This document shows, piece after piece, positions 16,397 through 26,151 of a DNA stretch of 64,000 nucleotides. Origin of the DNA: Gimesia benthica (GTDB lineage: Bacteria > Planctomycetota > Planctomycetia > Planctomycetales > Planctomycetaceae). The stretch lies in the NCBI RefSeq assembly GCF_009720525.1, contig NZ_CP043930.1, positions 1,833,501 through 1,897,500 on the forward strand. The letters are read 5' to 3'. The translations under genes were made by a program, and so were the position numbers. Position 1 is the stretch's first letter, and each line of letters begins with the position of its first letter. Under the pieces are notes generated by a model. The model was not told the DNA's origin. It made no database searches and saw nothing but the letters and a program-made list of their open reading frames with translations.

Positions 16397-17620
16397 CTAA
16401 CCTGACGAATCCTTTGACTTACCCCAGAAGCGGGACCATTTACCCCACATAGTGGGCCGTCGACTCAAGCGACGCCGCACGCTTTTCCCATTGAGAAAAC
16501 GTACCAGATCAATGCTTAACTCATCTGCTGACTGATACCGCTGTCCTACAGGGGAGACACAGTTCAAGATGATGTTTTCATAATCCGTTGGAATATCTTT
16601 AACCAGTTCACAGGGTCTTGCGGGTTCCGAATGCATGATCCGTTCAATCAACTCACTGCTGCTTCGGGCACTAAAAGCCGGTATGCCTGTCACTAATTCG
16701 TAAAGAGTCATTCCCAGAGAGTACAAATCACTCTGTTCGTTGACTACGCCATTTAAGCGATCAGGAGACTGATTACGTAAGGTCAGAGTCTGTTGTTGCT
16801 TCAATGCCCCTTCCGCAAACTGAGGGAGGGCGAACCCGGTCAACCAGCAGTCCCAGTCCGCATTCACCAGAACATTCTCCGGGCGAAAATCATTGTGCAA
16901 TACCCCATGATTGTGAGCGTAGCGTAATGCATTAGATAACTGAAGTGCGATCAATGCCGATACCCGCCAACGATCACTCTCTAATGCATGCGTCACAGCC
17001 TGTATCTGTTGTCTGTTTTGCTGTGATTCATCCCGGTCCCCCGTTAAAGACGAAGCAGCCCCAGAGAAACAGGCGATTACCTGATTGAGACCAACTCCCT
17101 GTACCTGCTGCAGCACAGCGTACGAATACCCCTGGTCTTCTCCAGTACTGTAGATGGATATAATGTTTTTGTGCTGCAAGCGAAATGTCAGATGGGCTTC
17201 CCGTTTGAACCGGTCCCGCCAGCGTGGCGTCAATTCCGATTTCCAGGGCATCAACTTCACAGCCACCGGTCGTCGTTGTGCTCCCTGCACTGCCTCGAAA
17301 AACAGGGCGGTGCGACTGCGACTCATTTCGCGAATCAACTGACAATTTCCCAGCTGCCTCAGCTTCAGACAATCAGCAGACTGCTGTTTGAGACAGTCGA
17401 TTTCCTGATTCCCCTTCCACTCTTCCATCGCAATCAGAACAGGAAAACTCTCTCGGATTTCTGTAGCATATTCTGGATAGCTATCGGCATAGTCATCAAT
17501 GGAGGGATTCAACCAGCGACGATATTCATCCACAAATTGAGTCGCCAGTTCCTCAAGCGTACAGTATCCCGAGTCAGTCCCAGCAGTGCCGTTTCTTTGC
17601 GTTAATAGCTCAGTATTCAT
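16397..17620 (-). CDS. Pseudokinase, Ser/Thr kinase paralogue lacking catalytic motifs
   Basis: 407 residues, paralogous to the neighbouring kinase including the N-terminal motif (about 25-65, LNPSIDDYADSYPEY). The kinase fold can be followed from about 90 to 390, but the glycine loop reads EMSRSRTALFFE (98-109, no Gly), HRD is HND (242-244) with the following Lys replaced by Arg246, and DFG is GFA (262-264), so the Mg-binding Asp is gone. Lys122 in VAVK and Asn249 remain. It has no membrane helix and no TPR region. Loss of the DFG Asp and of all loop glycines predicts no normal phosphotransfer; an allosteric or scaffold role towards the adjacent kinase is an inference. Confidence 0.85.
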   Translation of the reverse strand: MNTELLTQRNGTAGTDSGYCTLEELATQFVDEYRRWLNPSIDDYADSYPEYATEIRESFPVLIAMEEWKGNQEIDCLKQQSADCLKLRQLGNCQLIREMSRSRTALFFEAVQGAQRRPVAVKLMPWKSELTPRWRDRFKREAHLTFRLQHKNIISIYSTGEDQGYSYAVLQQVQGVGLNQVIACFSGAASSLTGDRDESQQNRQQIQAVTHALESDRWRVSALIALQLSNALRYAHNHGVLHNDFRPENVLVNADWDCWLTGFALPQFAEGALKQQQTLTLRNQSPDRLNGVVNEQSDLYSLGMTLYELVTGIPAFSARSSSELIERIMHSEPARPCELVKDIPTDYENIILNCVSPVGQRYQSADELSIDLVRFLNGKSVRRRLSRRPTMWGKWSRFWGKSKDSSG

Positions 17621-17904
17621 GATGAACCTTCATGAGCGTCTGGAGTCGCTTTTTAGCCTCGATTCAAATCGACCCATATTACGAGGATTCAAAGAATGAG
17701 ACTGTGGGACACAGATTGAGCCATAACTAAGACATTGAAATGGCGTATCTGCTTTCTGGCAGGTCACTTATGACATACAAGTGGGGAGGAAACAAGATCA
17801 TAAGTGGGCCCGTAAAGCTTATAACGCTCTGAGAGGAAGCAGAACTACTGAAAAACAGAGATTTCTCGCAGCCTCGTCGTTCGCCTGTACCAGCGGAGGA
17901 AAGC

Positions 17905-20283
17905 CTATTCCAGTTCCAGCTCCTGATAGCGAGCGTCCTTTCCGAGGACTGTCCCCCAGACCCGATCTGAAGCCTGATGACGCGAGGGACCGAAATTGAT
18001 GATCGGCCCAATCCCCAGATCCAGATTCTTGATCTGCTCCAGAGCGTCAATCAGATTCTCCGTCGTGACGGCCTTTCCTGACGCCTGCAGTTTTTTCAGA
18101 CCTTCAACCAGACATTCAGCGGCCAGATACCCCTCCAGAGATACGAATCCTGGTTTGGAAAGCGGGTAATATTTTTTCAGAGAATCGCGATAGCGTAAGA
18201 CCCCGGTTGCACTCGAAAGATAGTAGGGTACAACTTGAGTGACGATTACGCCCTCCGCGTATTTAGCCCCCATTTCTTTGAACTGCTGGGCCAGCAGTTC
18301 ACTTCCGACGAATGAGACAGCTGCCGTCTGGATCTTCAGCTTGCGATCTTTGATCTGCTGAACCATCAGTGCGGCTGGCTTGAATGTCGCTACTATAATC
18401 AGGGCCTCAACCCGGTTCTGATTCTGGACGATCTGCTCGACCGCATCGGTGATCTGAGTTGTATTCCGGTCATAGCCTACGCGAAGAATATTTTCCGGCT
18501 GGATCTTATATTTCTCCAGTGCCTTGGCTACACCGGCGAAGCCATCATCGCCGAATGAATCGTTCTGTGCAAAGACTGCGATCTTATCAGGAGCAATTCG
18601 CTGCTTCTCAACAAAGTAATGCACCATAGCCGCTGTTTCATCGGCATAACTGGCTCGCAGATTAAATACATAACGATCAGGTGGATCGCGGCGGAGGGCC
18701 TGTGCACCGGTAAATGGAGCGAAGAACAGATGCTGATGCTCATTCGCATACGGGACCGATGCTTTCGCTGTAGGAGTCCCCACATTTCCAATTACCGCGA
18801 AAATCTGATCCTCTTCAAACAGGTGCTGCATGTTTGCGAGGGCCTGATCGGGTTCATACCCGTCGTCCTTGACCACGAGTTCAATCTGACGCCCCCCAAT
18901 GCCTCCTTCATCATTGACTCGCTTGAAACAGGCTTGCATCCCCATGACCATGTTATTGCCCAGTTCCTTGTTGGCTCCGGTCATAGCCGTCGAGGTTCCC
19001 AGTAGGATTTTCTCTGCTGTAACTCCCTGTCCGGAAGGTCCAGCATTCACCTGGGGTGCGACCGATTTTCCCGCTTCCTGATTTTGATTTCCGTTCCAGA
19101 AATACCAGGGAACCAGTGTCAAAAGTAAAAAGGTCACCAGGAACACGACACCATTAAATACGTTTTTCCGCCAGCCACCAGACACCCGGGGTTTTGCATG
19201 TGCCCGGTCCAGTTCTTTCTGACTGAGCACTGTGGTATCGCCGTACTTTTCGGAATTAGCCGTTATCGCCTTCAGATCGACCAGCATCTCCTGAGCGGAC
19301 TGATAGCGATCTTCCGGTTTCTTTGCCATGGATTTCTGCACGATGGCGGCACATTTATCCGGAATCTGTGCATTCACGTTTCGAGGATCCAGCAGATCGG
19401 CATGACAGTGAGCATACATAATCTGTACGATGCTGCCCGCGTCTTCGTAGGGATGATCGCCCGTCAGTAGAGTGTAGTATGTTGCGCCCAGGGAATAGAT
19501 ATCGCTGCGTAAATCAACGGGTTTAGACTCACACTGTTCAGGGCTCATGAAGTAAGGCGTCCCGATGAGTTGCCCGTCTTGAGTCAGCTGAAGTGACTGC
19601 TGAACGACCCGTTTTGCCAGACCAAAGTCAGCGACCTTGATCGTGCCATGTCGGGACTGCAAGAGGTTCCCGGGTTTGATGTCCCGGTGTACCAGCCCCG
19701 AAGTATGAGCGACCATCAAGCCTTCACAGGCATCAGCAATAATGCGTGTTGCCTGAAGGGGTGAATAGGGGCCGATAGTCTCCAGATGATCGTCGGTGCT
19801 GCCACCGGTCATCAGTTCCATGACGATATAATGGACATCCCCTTCCTGCCCGATATCGTGAATCGAGACAATATGAGGATGCGTCAAACGGCCGGCAGCC
19901 CGGGCTTCCGCCAGAAACCGTTCCAGCATATTTTTATCGGAGGCTAATTCAGCCGGCAGTAGCTTGATGGCGACTTCGCGGCCGATGGTATCATCGTAAG
20001 CACGATAGACGACCCCCATACCGCCCTGGCCCAGGAGACCGGTAATTTCATATTTCCCCAGTTTCCTGCCAATCCAGGCAGCAGCTTTCTCTGCGGAAGG
20101 GCCTCCCATCTGCTGCGCAGATTTGCTGGCAGCACTGTCGACACCGATGACGGTCTTGTCGATTTCCTTGATATCAATGAGGGGAAACTGATCGACAGTC
20201 TCTTCTTCATCTACATTGACCGGAGGAAATTCGTCCACAGTTTCTTCACCATCCAGGGGATCTTTAAAACCTTCGTCCGACAC
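17905..20283 (-). CDS. Transmembrane Ser/Thr kinase fused to a periplasmic ligand-binding domain
   Basis: 792 residues. An acidic N-terminal leader with a repeated ETVD[EQ]FP motif (1-60) precedes a complete PknB-type kinase (about 77-345): GQGGMGVVYR 85-94, Lys107, HRD 199-201, DFG 219-221, SPE 247-249. A single membrane helix is at about 376-395. The outer part (about 423-785) is a type-I periplasmic binding protein of the LivJ/branched-chain amino acid kind (ILLGTSTAMTGANKELG, GMQACFKRVNDEGGIGGRQIELVVKDDGYEP, FAVIGNVGTPTA, NDSFGDDGF). This is a one-protein receptor: ligand capture outside, kinase inside. No ABC transporter genes are nearby. The ligand is unknown; amino acids or urea-like solutes are the family norm. 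Confidence 0.93.
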   Translation of the reverse strand: MSDEGFKDPLDGEETVDEFPPVNVDEEETVDQFPLIDIKEIDKTVIGVDSAASKSAQQMGGPSAEKAAAWIGRKLGKYEITGLLGQGGMGVVYRAYDDTIGREVAIKLLPAELASDKNMLERFLAEARAAGRLTHPHIVSIHDIGQEGDVHYIVMELMTGGSTDDHLETIGPYSPLQATRIIADACEGLMVAHTSGLVHRDIKPGNLLQSRHGTIKVADFGLAKRVVQQSLQLTQDGQLIGTPYFMSPEQCESKPVDLRSDIYSLGATYYTLLTGDHPYEDAGSIVQIMYAHCHADLLDPRNVNAQIPDKCAAIVQKSMAKKPEDRYQSAQEMLVDLKAITANSEKYGDTTVLSQKELDRAHAKPRVSGGWRKNVFNGVVFLVTFLLLTLVPWYFWNGNQNQEAGKSVAPQVNAGPSGQGVTAEKILLGTSTAMTGANKELGNNMVMGMQACFKRVNDEGGIGGRQIELVVKDDGYEPDQALANMQHLFEEDQIFAVIGNVGTPTAKASVPYANEHQHLFFAPFTGAQALRRDPPDRYVFNLRASYADETAAMVHYFVEKQRIAPDKIAVFAQNDSFGDDGFAGVAKALEKYKIQPENILRVGYDRNTTQITDAVEQIVQNQNRVEALIIVATFKPAALMVQQIKDRKLKIQTAAVSFVGSELLAQQFKEMGAKYAEGVIVTQVVPYYLSSATGVLRYRDSLKKYYPLSKPGFVSLEGYLAAECLVEGLKKLQASGKAVTTENLIDALEQIKNLDLGIGPIINFGPSRHQASDRVWGTVLGKDARYQELELE

Positions 20284-20715
20284 GGTTCTAATTTCCTGAG
20301 ACCATAAGCCTCAATCATTTGGTTACGGCTAAAAGTAACCCCACGGGGTGCCCGCCACCCGACATATTCTTTTGATCAGATCAGGATCATCGAATATCAA
20401 GGAGGTATTGATAGATATACAGAATCATCGTTCATAAAAAAAATTTACGCAATCGATTTTTTTTATTCTCAGATGATTATTCACGAAAACTCAGTAGCCC
20501 GAAGGAATGTGCAGTCTCAGCACTTCTTTTCTACCCTCAATAACGGCAGAATGTTTGAGATGCTATCTGTTTTTCACTGAGTTTTTGTGAATTAAATCGT
20601 ATTTCCAGGCTCCGCCAATGTGTAAATTGGGGGCTGGTATAATCCGTGTAACCCCTGTGATCGCAAGACTCTTTGAACCAGAGTGATGCTAGTGCGGGAA
20701 TCAGACCACACACGA
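20284..20715. other. Intergenic region with three inverted repeats
   Basis: 432 bases between two leftward genes. Seen: GGTTAC-N8-GTAACC (20321-20340), GGGTG-N5-CACCC (20346-20360), and a striking AT-only perfect inverted repeat, ATA8T at 20434-20444 and its complement at 20456-20466, with an 11-base spacer. The last could be a weak bidirectional terminator or a bent-DNA site. The promoter of the kinase gene is somewhere here but was not identified. Confidence 0.45.
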
Positions 20716-23700
20716 TTACCTGCTGGAGACGCGCAGACGGACGGTTTTCAGGTCGAGTAAGGCACTGTTGATTTTACCCTGACTCTGAACCGTCAAGCGG
20801 GTCTTTCCGGCAGGCAGTGTAATGGTGCCAATTCTGCTATTCTGATAGACATCCCAGGTTCCCGTGGAGGGCACAGTCCAGAACAGCTGTTCTTCCCCTG
20901 TTTCCAAAAGCAGACGATTACCGGCTGGCCCGGGGGGGCAGGCAAATTCCAGATAGACGTCATACGGACCTGCTTGAGGGACATCCAGAGTCCAGACTGC
21001 CCGGTCATTCTCACTCTGCCAGTATCCGAGATTCTTATACTTGCTCTCAAACTTGAGAGTAGAACCATAGATTTCTGCCAGCTGAGGGGTCAAAAAGTAG
21101 TCGCCGCGCAATGCTTCCGCGACTACGACAGCCGGTTCGTTACCCGGAAATGTTTTTCTGGGTAATTTTGTTGAATTCAAATATGCGATCACATCCGCCA
21201 GATTCTGAGGCGTCATATCCTTTTCCAGCCCTTCGGGCATCAGTGACTTACCGGTACTGATCAACTCTTCCAGATCGGTGCGGAGCAGCGTCTTCGTCTT
21301 GCCATCACTTTGCACCAGCGAAATACTCTCGCCACTTTCAGACGCCAGTAAGCCGTTAAATGTCAGTCCGTCTTCAGTTACGGCCAGATAACTGATGTAT
21401 TTATTCTCCACAGCACGATTCGGATCCAGAATCGCCGTCAGCAGTGCCTGAGGCGATTTGTCTGTCAAGGCTGTCAGATCAGGACCGATTGGTTTGCCCT
21501 CATTGTTGAGCTGGTGACAGACAGCACAGCGTTTCACAAATACTTGATGCCCTGCTTCAGTATTTCCAGTCAGTGCGACCACCTCAGCGTGCTCTTTGAC
21601 GACCCTGGCACGATTAGAATCAAGTGAAGCAGCCAGCAGCTTCTCAGACTGTTGTCGGACTTGCTGATCCTTGTTATTCAACAACAGCTGTCGACTCGAA
21701 GCATCGATGTCCGCTGCAGAGATTGTTTTGTCTTTCAATCCTTCCAGAACAGACTGCACTCCTGCCTTGTGACTTAGCAGGGAGCTCAACACTTCAGAGC
21801 GTAAACCCGGGCCATAGTTTTTCCAACGTGCCAGCATAAGTTCTGTGGTCTGCGGATTGCCTCGTTGCGAGAGCGCTGCCACAGCGGCACTCTGTATGAT
21901 CCGTGGATTTCGAGGAGATAGCATCTCAGACAACAGTAACAGATCTTCATCCCGCTGCGCAAAACCATGTCCAAGCAGTGGCAGAACCTGCCTGCGTAAG
22001 CTGACTGTTGCTGTTTCATCAGCGGCGATCGTCCGTGCTGCTTGAAACAGTGGCTTGAGTTCTTCCAGTATTTTCTGCAGTCGAGGGCTGGCTTTCCCGA
22101 CATATTGGGGCAGGCTCTGATTTTTACGAGCGAGGGACTGCAACAACGTTGACAGCACCTCGAACTGCCAGGCCTGCCAACGTTGTTTTTTCTCTGACTG
22201 TGCGACTCGCTCGTAGATATTTGCAAGCACATCCTGCTGATCTCCAGAGATCGCCATCAGTACCAGGGAATTCAGAATCTGTAACGGTGGCTGCTTTCCC
22301 TGCAATTCTTCAAACAGAGAGGCGGTAAAGGAATCCAGATGTGGTCCTACGGAACTCAAGATCGCTGTCCGCAGAAAAATATCCTGATCGTGTGCCATAG
22401 CCAGACGGGCCAGGGCCGATCCCGCCTTGGGAGAATTCCATTCTCCGAGTGTGTATGCCAACTGCATCTGAACCTGCGGATCAGCATCCCCGACCAATGC
22501 CAGCAGACGATCACCCAGTTCAGGTGACTCATTCAGAAATGGCTCGCTCAGTCGAATCGCATGGCGGCGGACTCCAGGATGTTTGTCAGCCAAAGTCAGC
22601 AGGAGAACATCTTCGGTGATCGCGTCCAGTCCATCGAGCGTACAAAGTGCATGCAGACGAGCAGCCGGCGATTTTCCCTGCTTAACCATCTGCTTCAGAT
22701 CAGGGACAACAGACTTGTCGCTGCGTGTCACAATCAACTGCTGAACCATATCACGCAGTGTCCCATTCGGGCTTTCCAGTTGCTGAACCAGATCAGAGGG
22801 GGAAAGCTGATCGAGACGGGGTAACGTTCGTACGGATGCCTTATCTGGAACGATCCGGTAAATCCGCCCCTGTTCCTTACCGGCGCGCAGGTCCAGCTTT
22901 TCCTGCATCTCTTTAGGAATCCATTGTGGATGTTCAATGACATGCCGATACATGTCGGCGACCCAGAGTGCACCGTCTGGTCCTGTACGGGCCATTACGG
23001 GACGAAACCAGTTGTCGGTCGATGCCAGAAATTCGGAATCCTGTTCGCTCTGTGCCCGCTGGCTGGTAAAGGTCGTCCCTTTCGGTTTCACGATTTCGCG
23101 ATGTACCAGGTTATGTACCGGTTCGCAGATAAAGGAGTTCCCCATGAATTCCGCCCCCAACAGATCATCACGATAAAAACAGAGACCGCAGGCAGAGGTG
23201 ATCCGGTTGACCTTATTGAAGTCATTAAAACGAACCTGTGTGCGACTGACCGGGAAAATCGTTGCCGCCCCGGGACGAATTGAGACCTGCACTTTCGCAT
23301 CAGGGGCAATCAGGTTTTTATTACGACGGAGATAATGATCTGCCAACGCATAATGAAATGCGGGGTTACTGTTATTGCTGCCAAACCAGTTCCCCCAGTC
23401 ATCCCGCTCACGGCCGAACTGGGTCTGCCCCGACTGCGGATCCATCTGACCGGTATCAGGTTTGATTCGTAAATCCCGACGACCAAAGTTCAGTTTTTCT
23501 CCTGTCTTGACCGACAACAAATCCCCACCGGAATCACCATTGGCCAGATACACCCAGTTATCCAGGCCCCAGCGTAGACCATTTACCCGGTGCTGCTGGT
23601 TCCCCTCTGCAAACCCGGTCACCAGGGATTCGCGGTGATCAGCTTTGCCATCGCCATCGGTATCTTCCGCATAGAAAACTTCCGGAGCAGTTGTGATAAT

Positions 23701-25911
23701 CGCTCCTTTTCGCCAGGCCATCACTCCCGTGGGATAACCCACGCCTTCTAGAAAGACAGTTGATCGGTCGTACTTACCATCTCCGTCCGCATCTTCCAGA
23801 AAACGAATTCGTCCATCGAACGTACCTGATTCATTCACCCCCAGCGGATAGTCAGCCATTTCTGCCACCCAGAGTTTTCCATCCGGCCCCCAGTCAAATG
23901 CGACAGGGTCCTTCACCAGTGGCTCCGACGCCACCAGTTCCACATGAAATCCGGGTTTGACCTGAATTGTCTTCAGAGCCGCGTCCGGGTCTTTAGGCTT
24001 AGGACCCTGCTCATCCAGTAATTCCTCAAAGGACTTGCCCGCCACCAGATGTTTCATTTTGGCGGTATCTTCGTTCTGCACCCAAAGATGCTTCGAATGG
24101 AACCAGGCTCCGTTATTGGTTCCCTTGCGCGAAATCATCGGTACTGGTCCCCCGTCGTCAGCCCGATCCTCATCAAAGACTTTCTTCCAGCCTGACTTAA
24201 GCGAAGCAAACAGGTAAAGCGCAGCGTGATTCTCGTTCGAAAACAGCATGTCTTCAAAGCCGTCTTCATTGATATCGACAAAACGCAGTCCCGCATCGCG
24301 GCCCTGTTTGTCGACGATCGACGCAGAATCAGGAAGAGACCAGGGTAATTTCTTCCAACAGGTATCTTTCTGAGACCATGTGTAGATCGCATTCTGTTTG
24401 GGATTGGAAACGAGCAGTTCACACTGACCATCATGATTCAGATCCCGCAACCGGAGCCCCTGATCCTGGCCTGCTTTTAGTGTGAACAATGCGTCCTGCC
24501 CCTCAGGTAAACCAGCCAGTAACTCTGAAGCAGGCTGCCACGTTTTGCCATCAAACTTCCAGGCAGCGGAGACTTCAGGTGTCAGGGTCAGCAGGATTAC
24601 CTGCTCGTTTAGAACTCCGAACCGTCCCCGAATCGCCTGATTTCCCTTGGCATCAGGAGCAGCCACGAGTCGAGTGGGAAATCCGGTTTCACTCCAGGTC
24701 TGCTGCCCGGGATTCCAGATACGGGTTTTCTGAACCTGCTCATTGCCGATAACCACATCCATGAATCCATCTGCATTCAGATCCAGCAGACGCACGCCAT
24801 TGTCGGCTCCCTGCTGATTTCGCAGCGGCTGCCCCGCCAACAGATGCCGATTCATTCGCTCCAATACTTCCTGGAAAGAAAGAAACTGCACCGCCGATCC
24901 ATGCTTCTGAACGGCATGATCAATCAGTTTGATGATCTGCTCATTGCTGATCCAGCCGTGTGGATGGAATACAAGATTAAACGTCCCTTCTTTGACCACG
25001 GTGGCATCAAGCACGGCAGTCCAGTCGCGAACCGTCAGCGGATTGAAGGGCTTTTGACGATGCTGGGCTGACCAGTCACTGGGAGTCACACAGGAAAACT
25101 CCCAGCAGAGCCTCGAGATGGGATAAGGATAGGGGTAATTGAAAATCGTATTCACGAACCCTCGATCTGTGGGAACGTATTTTTCGATTCTTCCCTGCCC
25201 GTTTGGATCGGTAACGAGTTCCTTTGGCAGGTCCGGATCCTGATCCGTAAATACCTGAAAGACAGAAGTATCGATCTGCAGAAAGTTCCCCTCGGGAGTA
25301 GTCTGATTGAAGATTTCAGTAAAGAAGCGCGGGCTGACTGTGTTGAGTGAATCACAGCACGGCATACGGTACGCCACTGGTTGACTGTTGGGAATCTGGC
25401 TCAAGAGATCGATGCACCGTTCAACGGTCCCTTTGGCCTTCTCAAAATCTCGATCTTTCAACAACGGACAGGGATGATCGTAAGTATGCACATCAATACT
25501 CACCCCTTCCTGAATCCACTTCTGCAGGTGGGGATCTTTTGGATCGACACGGCAGGTCATGATGCTGACCCCGGCCCGACCGTTGATCTCTTTCAGTCGC
25601 TCCAGGATCGGTCGCAGGTAGGTTTCGTACTTCTGGATATCGCGCATGTCGTCGATCGCCAGCACGCAGACAGCCTTGACTTCTTTATCCCCATACCACT
25701 GAGGGGTCGTCAGTTTGGGAAAATTGAGTGACACATAGTAGGGATCGTCCTGATCCAGATAGACCAGTCGATTGCCGGTTTGTGTCGCCTGTTTATCAGC
25801 CGACCGAGCGATGCGACAATCGATCAGCAGACCAGCCAAAACCAGGAGCAGTGACCAAACCAGCGAACCACGAATACGAGAAGCAGCGAGAGGACGAACA
25901 GCAGAGGGCAT
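20716..25911 (-). CDS. Secreted deacetylase/FG-GAP/dehydrogenase/HEAT/cytochrome c/carbohydrate-binding fusion
   Basis: 1731 residues with a signal peptide (about 1-38). Domains in order: a NodB-like polysaccharide deacetylase (about 55-330; AIDDMRD, VHTYDHPCP, AYRMPCCDS correspond to the Asp-Asp, HxxxH and RxP motifs); FG-GAP/VCBS-type calcium-binding repeats (about 370-640; LLDLNADGFMDVVIGN, LRDLNHDGQCELLVSN, FVDINEDGFEDMLFSN); the planctomycete 'membrane-bound dehydrogenase' propeller (about 660-1080; FDWGPDGKLWVAEMADYPLG, EDADGDGKYDRSTVF); HEAT repeats (about 1090-1440); cytochrome c with haem site CAVCH (near 1460); and a C-terminal carbohydrate-binding-like beta-sandwich (about 1610-1731). 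A GGAGA ribosome site precedes the ATG. It is divergent from a GntR gene with shared operators, so transcription is probably ligand-controlled. Confidence 0.88.
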   Translation of the reverse strand: MPSAVRPLAASRIRGSLVWSLLLVLAGLLIDCRIARSADKQATQTGNRLVYLDQDDPYYVSLNFPKLTTPQWYGDKEVKAVCVLAIDDMRDIQKYETYLRPILERLKEINGRAGVSIMTCRVDPKDPHLQKWIQEGVSIDVHTYDHPCPLLKDRDFEKAKGTVERCIDLLSQIPNSQPVAYRMPCCDSLNTVSPRFFTEIFNQTTPEGNFLQIDTSVFQVFTDQDPDLPKELVTDPNGQGRIEKYVPTDRGFVNTIFNYPYPYPISRLCWEFSCVTPSDWSAQHRQKPFNPLTVRDWTAVLDATVVKEGTFNLVFHPHGWISNEQIIKLIDHAVQKHGSAVQFLSFQEVLERMNRHLLAGQPLRNQQGADNGVRLLDLNADGFMDVVIGNEQVQKTRIWNPGQQTWSETGFPTRLVAAPDAKGNQAIRGRFGVLNEQVILLTLTPEVSAAWKFDGKTWQPASELLAGLPEGQDALFTLKAGQDQGLRLRDLNHDGQCELLVSNPKQNAIYTWSQKDTCWKKLPWSLPDSASIVDKQGRDAGLRFVDINEDGFEDMLFSNENHAALYLFASLKSGWKKVFDEDRADDGGPVPMISRKGTNNGAWFHSKHLWVQNEDTAKMKHLVAGKSFEELLDEQGPKPKDPDAALKTIQVKPGFHVELVASEPLVKDPVAFDWGPDGKLWVAEMADYPLGVNESGTFDGRIRFLEDADGDGKYDRSTVFLEGVGYPTGVMAWRKGAIITTAPEVFYAEDTDGDGKADHRESLVTGFAEGNQQHRVNGLRWGLDNWVYLANGDSGGDLLSVKTGEKLNFGRRDLRIKPDTGQMDPQSGQTQFGRERDDWGNWFGSNNSNPAFHYALADHYLRRNKNLIAPDAKVQVSIRPGAATIFPVSRTQVRFNDFNKVNRITSACGLCFYRDDLLGAEFMGNSFICEPVHNLVHREIVKPKGTTFTSQRAQSEQDSEFLASTDNWFRPVMARTGPDGALWVADMYRHVIEHPQWIPKEMQEKLDLRAGKEQGRIYRIVPDKASVRTLPRLDQLSPSDLVQQLESPNGTLRDMVQQLIVTRSDKSVVPDLKQMVKQGKSPAARLHALCTLDGLDAITEDVLLLTLADKHPGVRRHAIRLSEPFLNESPELGDRLLALVGDADPQVQMQLAYTLGEWNSPKAGSALARLAMAHDQDIFLRTAILSSVGPHLDSFTASLFEELQGKQPPLQILNSLVLMAISGDQQDVLANIYERVAQSEKKQRWQAWQFEVLSTLLQSLARKNQSLPQYVGKASPRLQKILEELKPLFQAARTIAADETATVSLRRQVLPLLGHGFAQRDEDLLLLSEMLSPRNPRIIQSAAVAALSQRGNPQTTELMLARWKNYGPGLRSEVLSSLLSHKAGVQSVLEGLKDKTISAADIDASSRQLLLNNKDQQVRQQSEKLLAASLDSNRARVVKEHAEVVALTGNTEAGHQVFVKRCAVCHQLNNEGKPIGPDLTALTDKSPQALLTAILDPNRAVENKYISYLAVTEDGLTFNGLLASESGESISLVQSDGKTKTLLRTDLEELISTGKSLMPEGLEKDMTPQNLADVIAYLNSTKLPRKTFPGNEPAVVVAEALRGDYFLTPQLAEIYGSTLKFESKYKNLGYWQSENDRAVWTLDVPQAGPYDVYLEFACPPGPAGNRLLLETGEEQLFWTVPSTGTWDVYQNSRIGTITLPAGKTRLTVQSQGKINSALLDLKTVRLRVSSR

Positions 25912-26040
25912 CTTGAAATCTCCATTTTCAGCAGGGGTCGAGCGTAGAACGGTCTACCTGATTCGTCTTCCACAGGCAGACCGCTCTTCAATTCCAGTCT
26001 GCTGGCTCTGTACTGTCGAGTCAAGCCTGAGGAACATACT

Positions 26041-26050
26041 TTGTATACAA
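26041..26050. promoter_or_regulatory. GntR operator 1 (TTGTATACAA)
   Basis: Perfect 10-bp palindrome, TTGTATACAA, inside TTTGTATACAAT, 130 bp before the start of the large leftward fusion gene. It matches the FadR/FCD-type GntR operator pattern (GT-N2-AC with flanking A/T). An identical copy is at 26152-26161; the centres are 111 bp apart. Confidence 0.65.
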
Positions 26051-26151
26051 TCCAACAAAGAGGCAATACATCGCAATCAGTCCCATAACCTGAAATGTGT
26101 GACACATTCTCGTCATTCTGCAGGTGAACCTTCTAGTGCCGCCCACCACTT

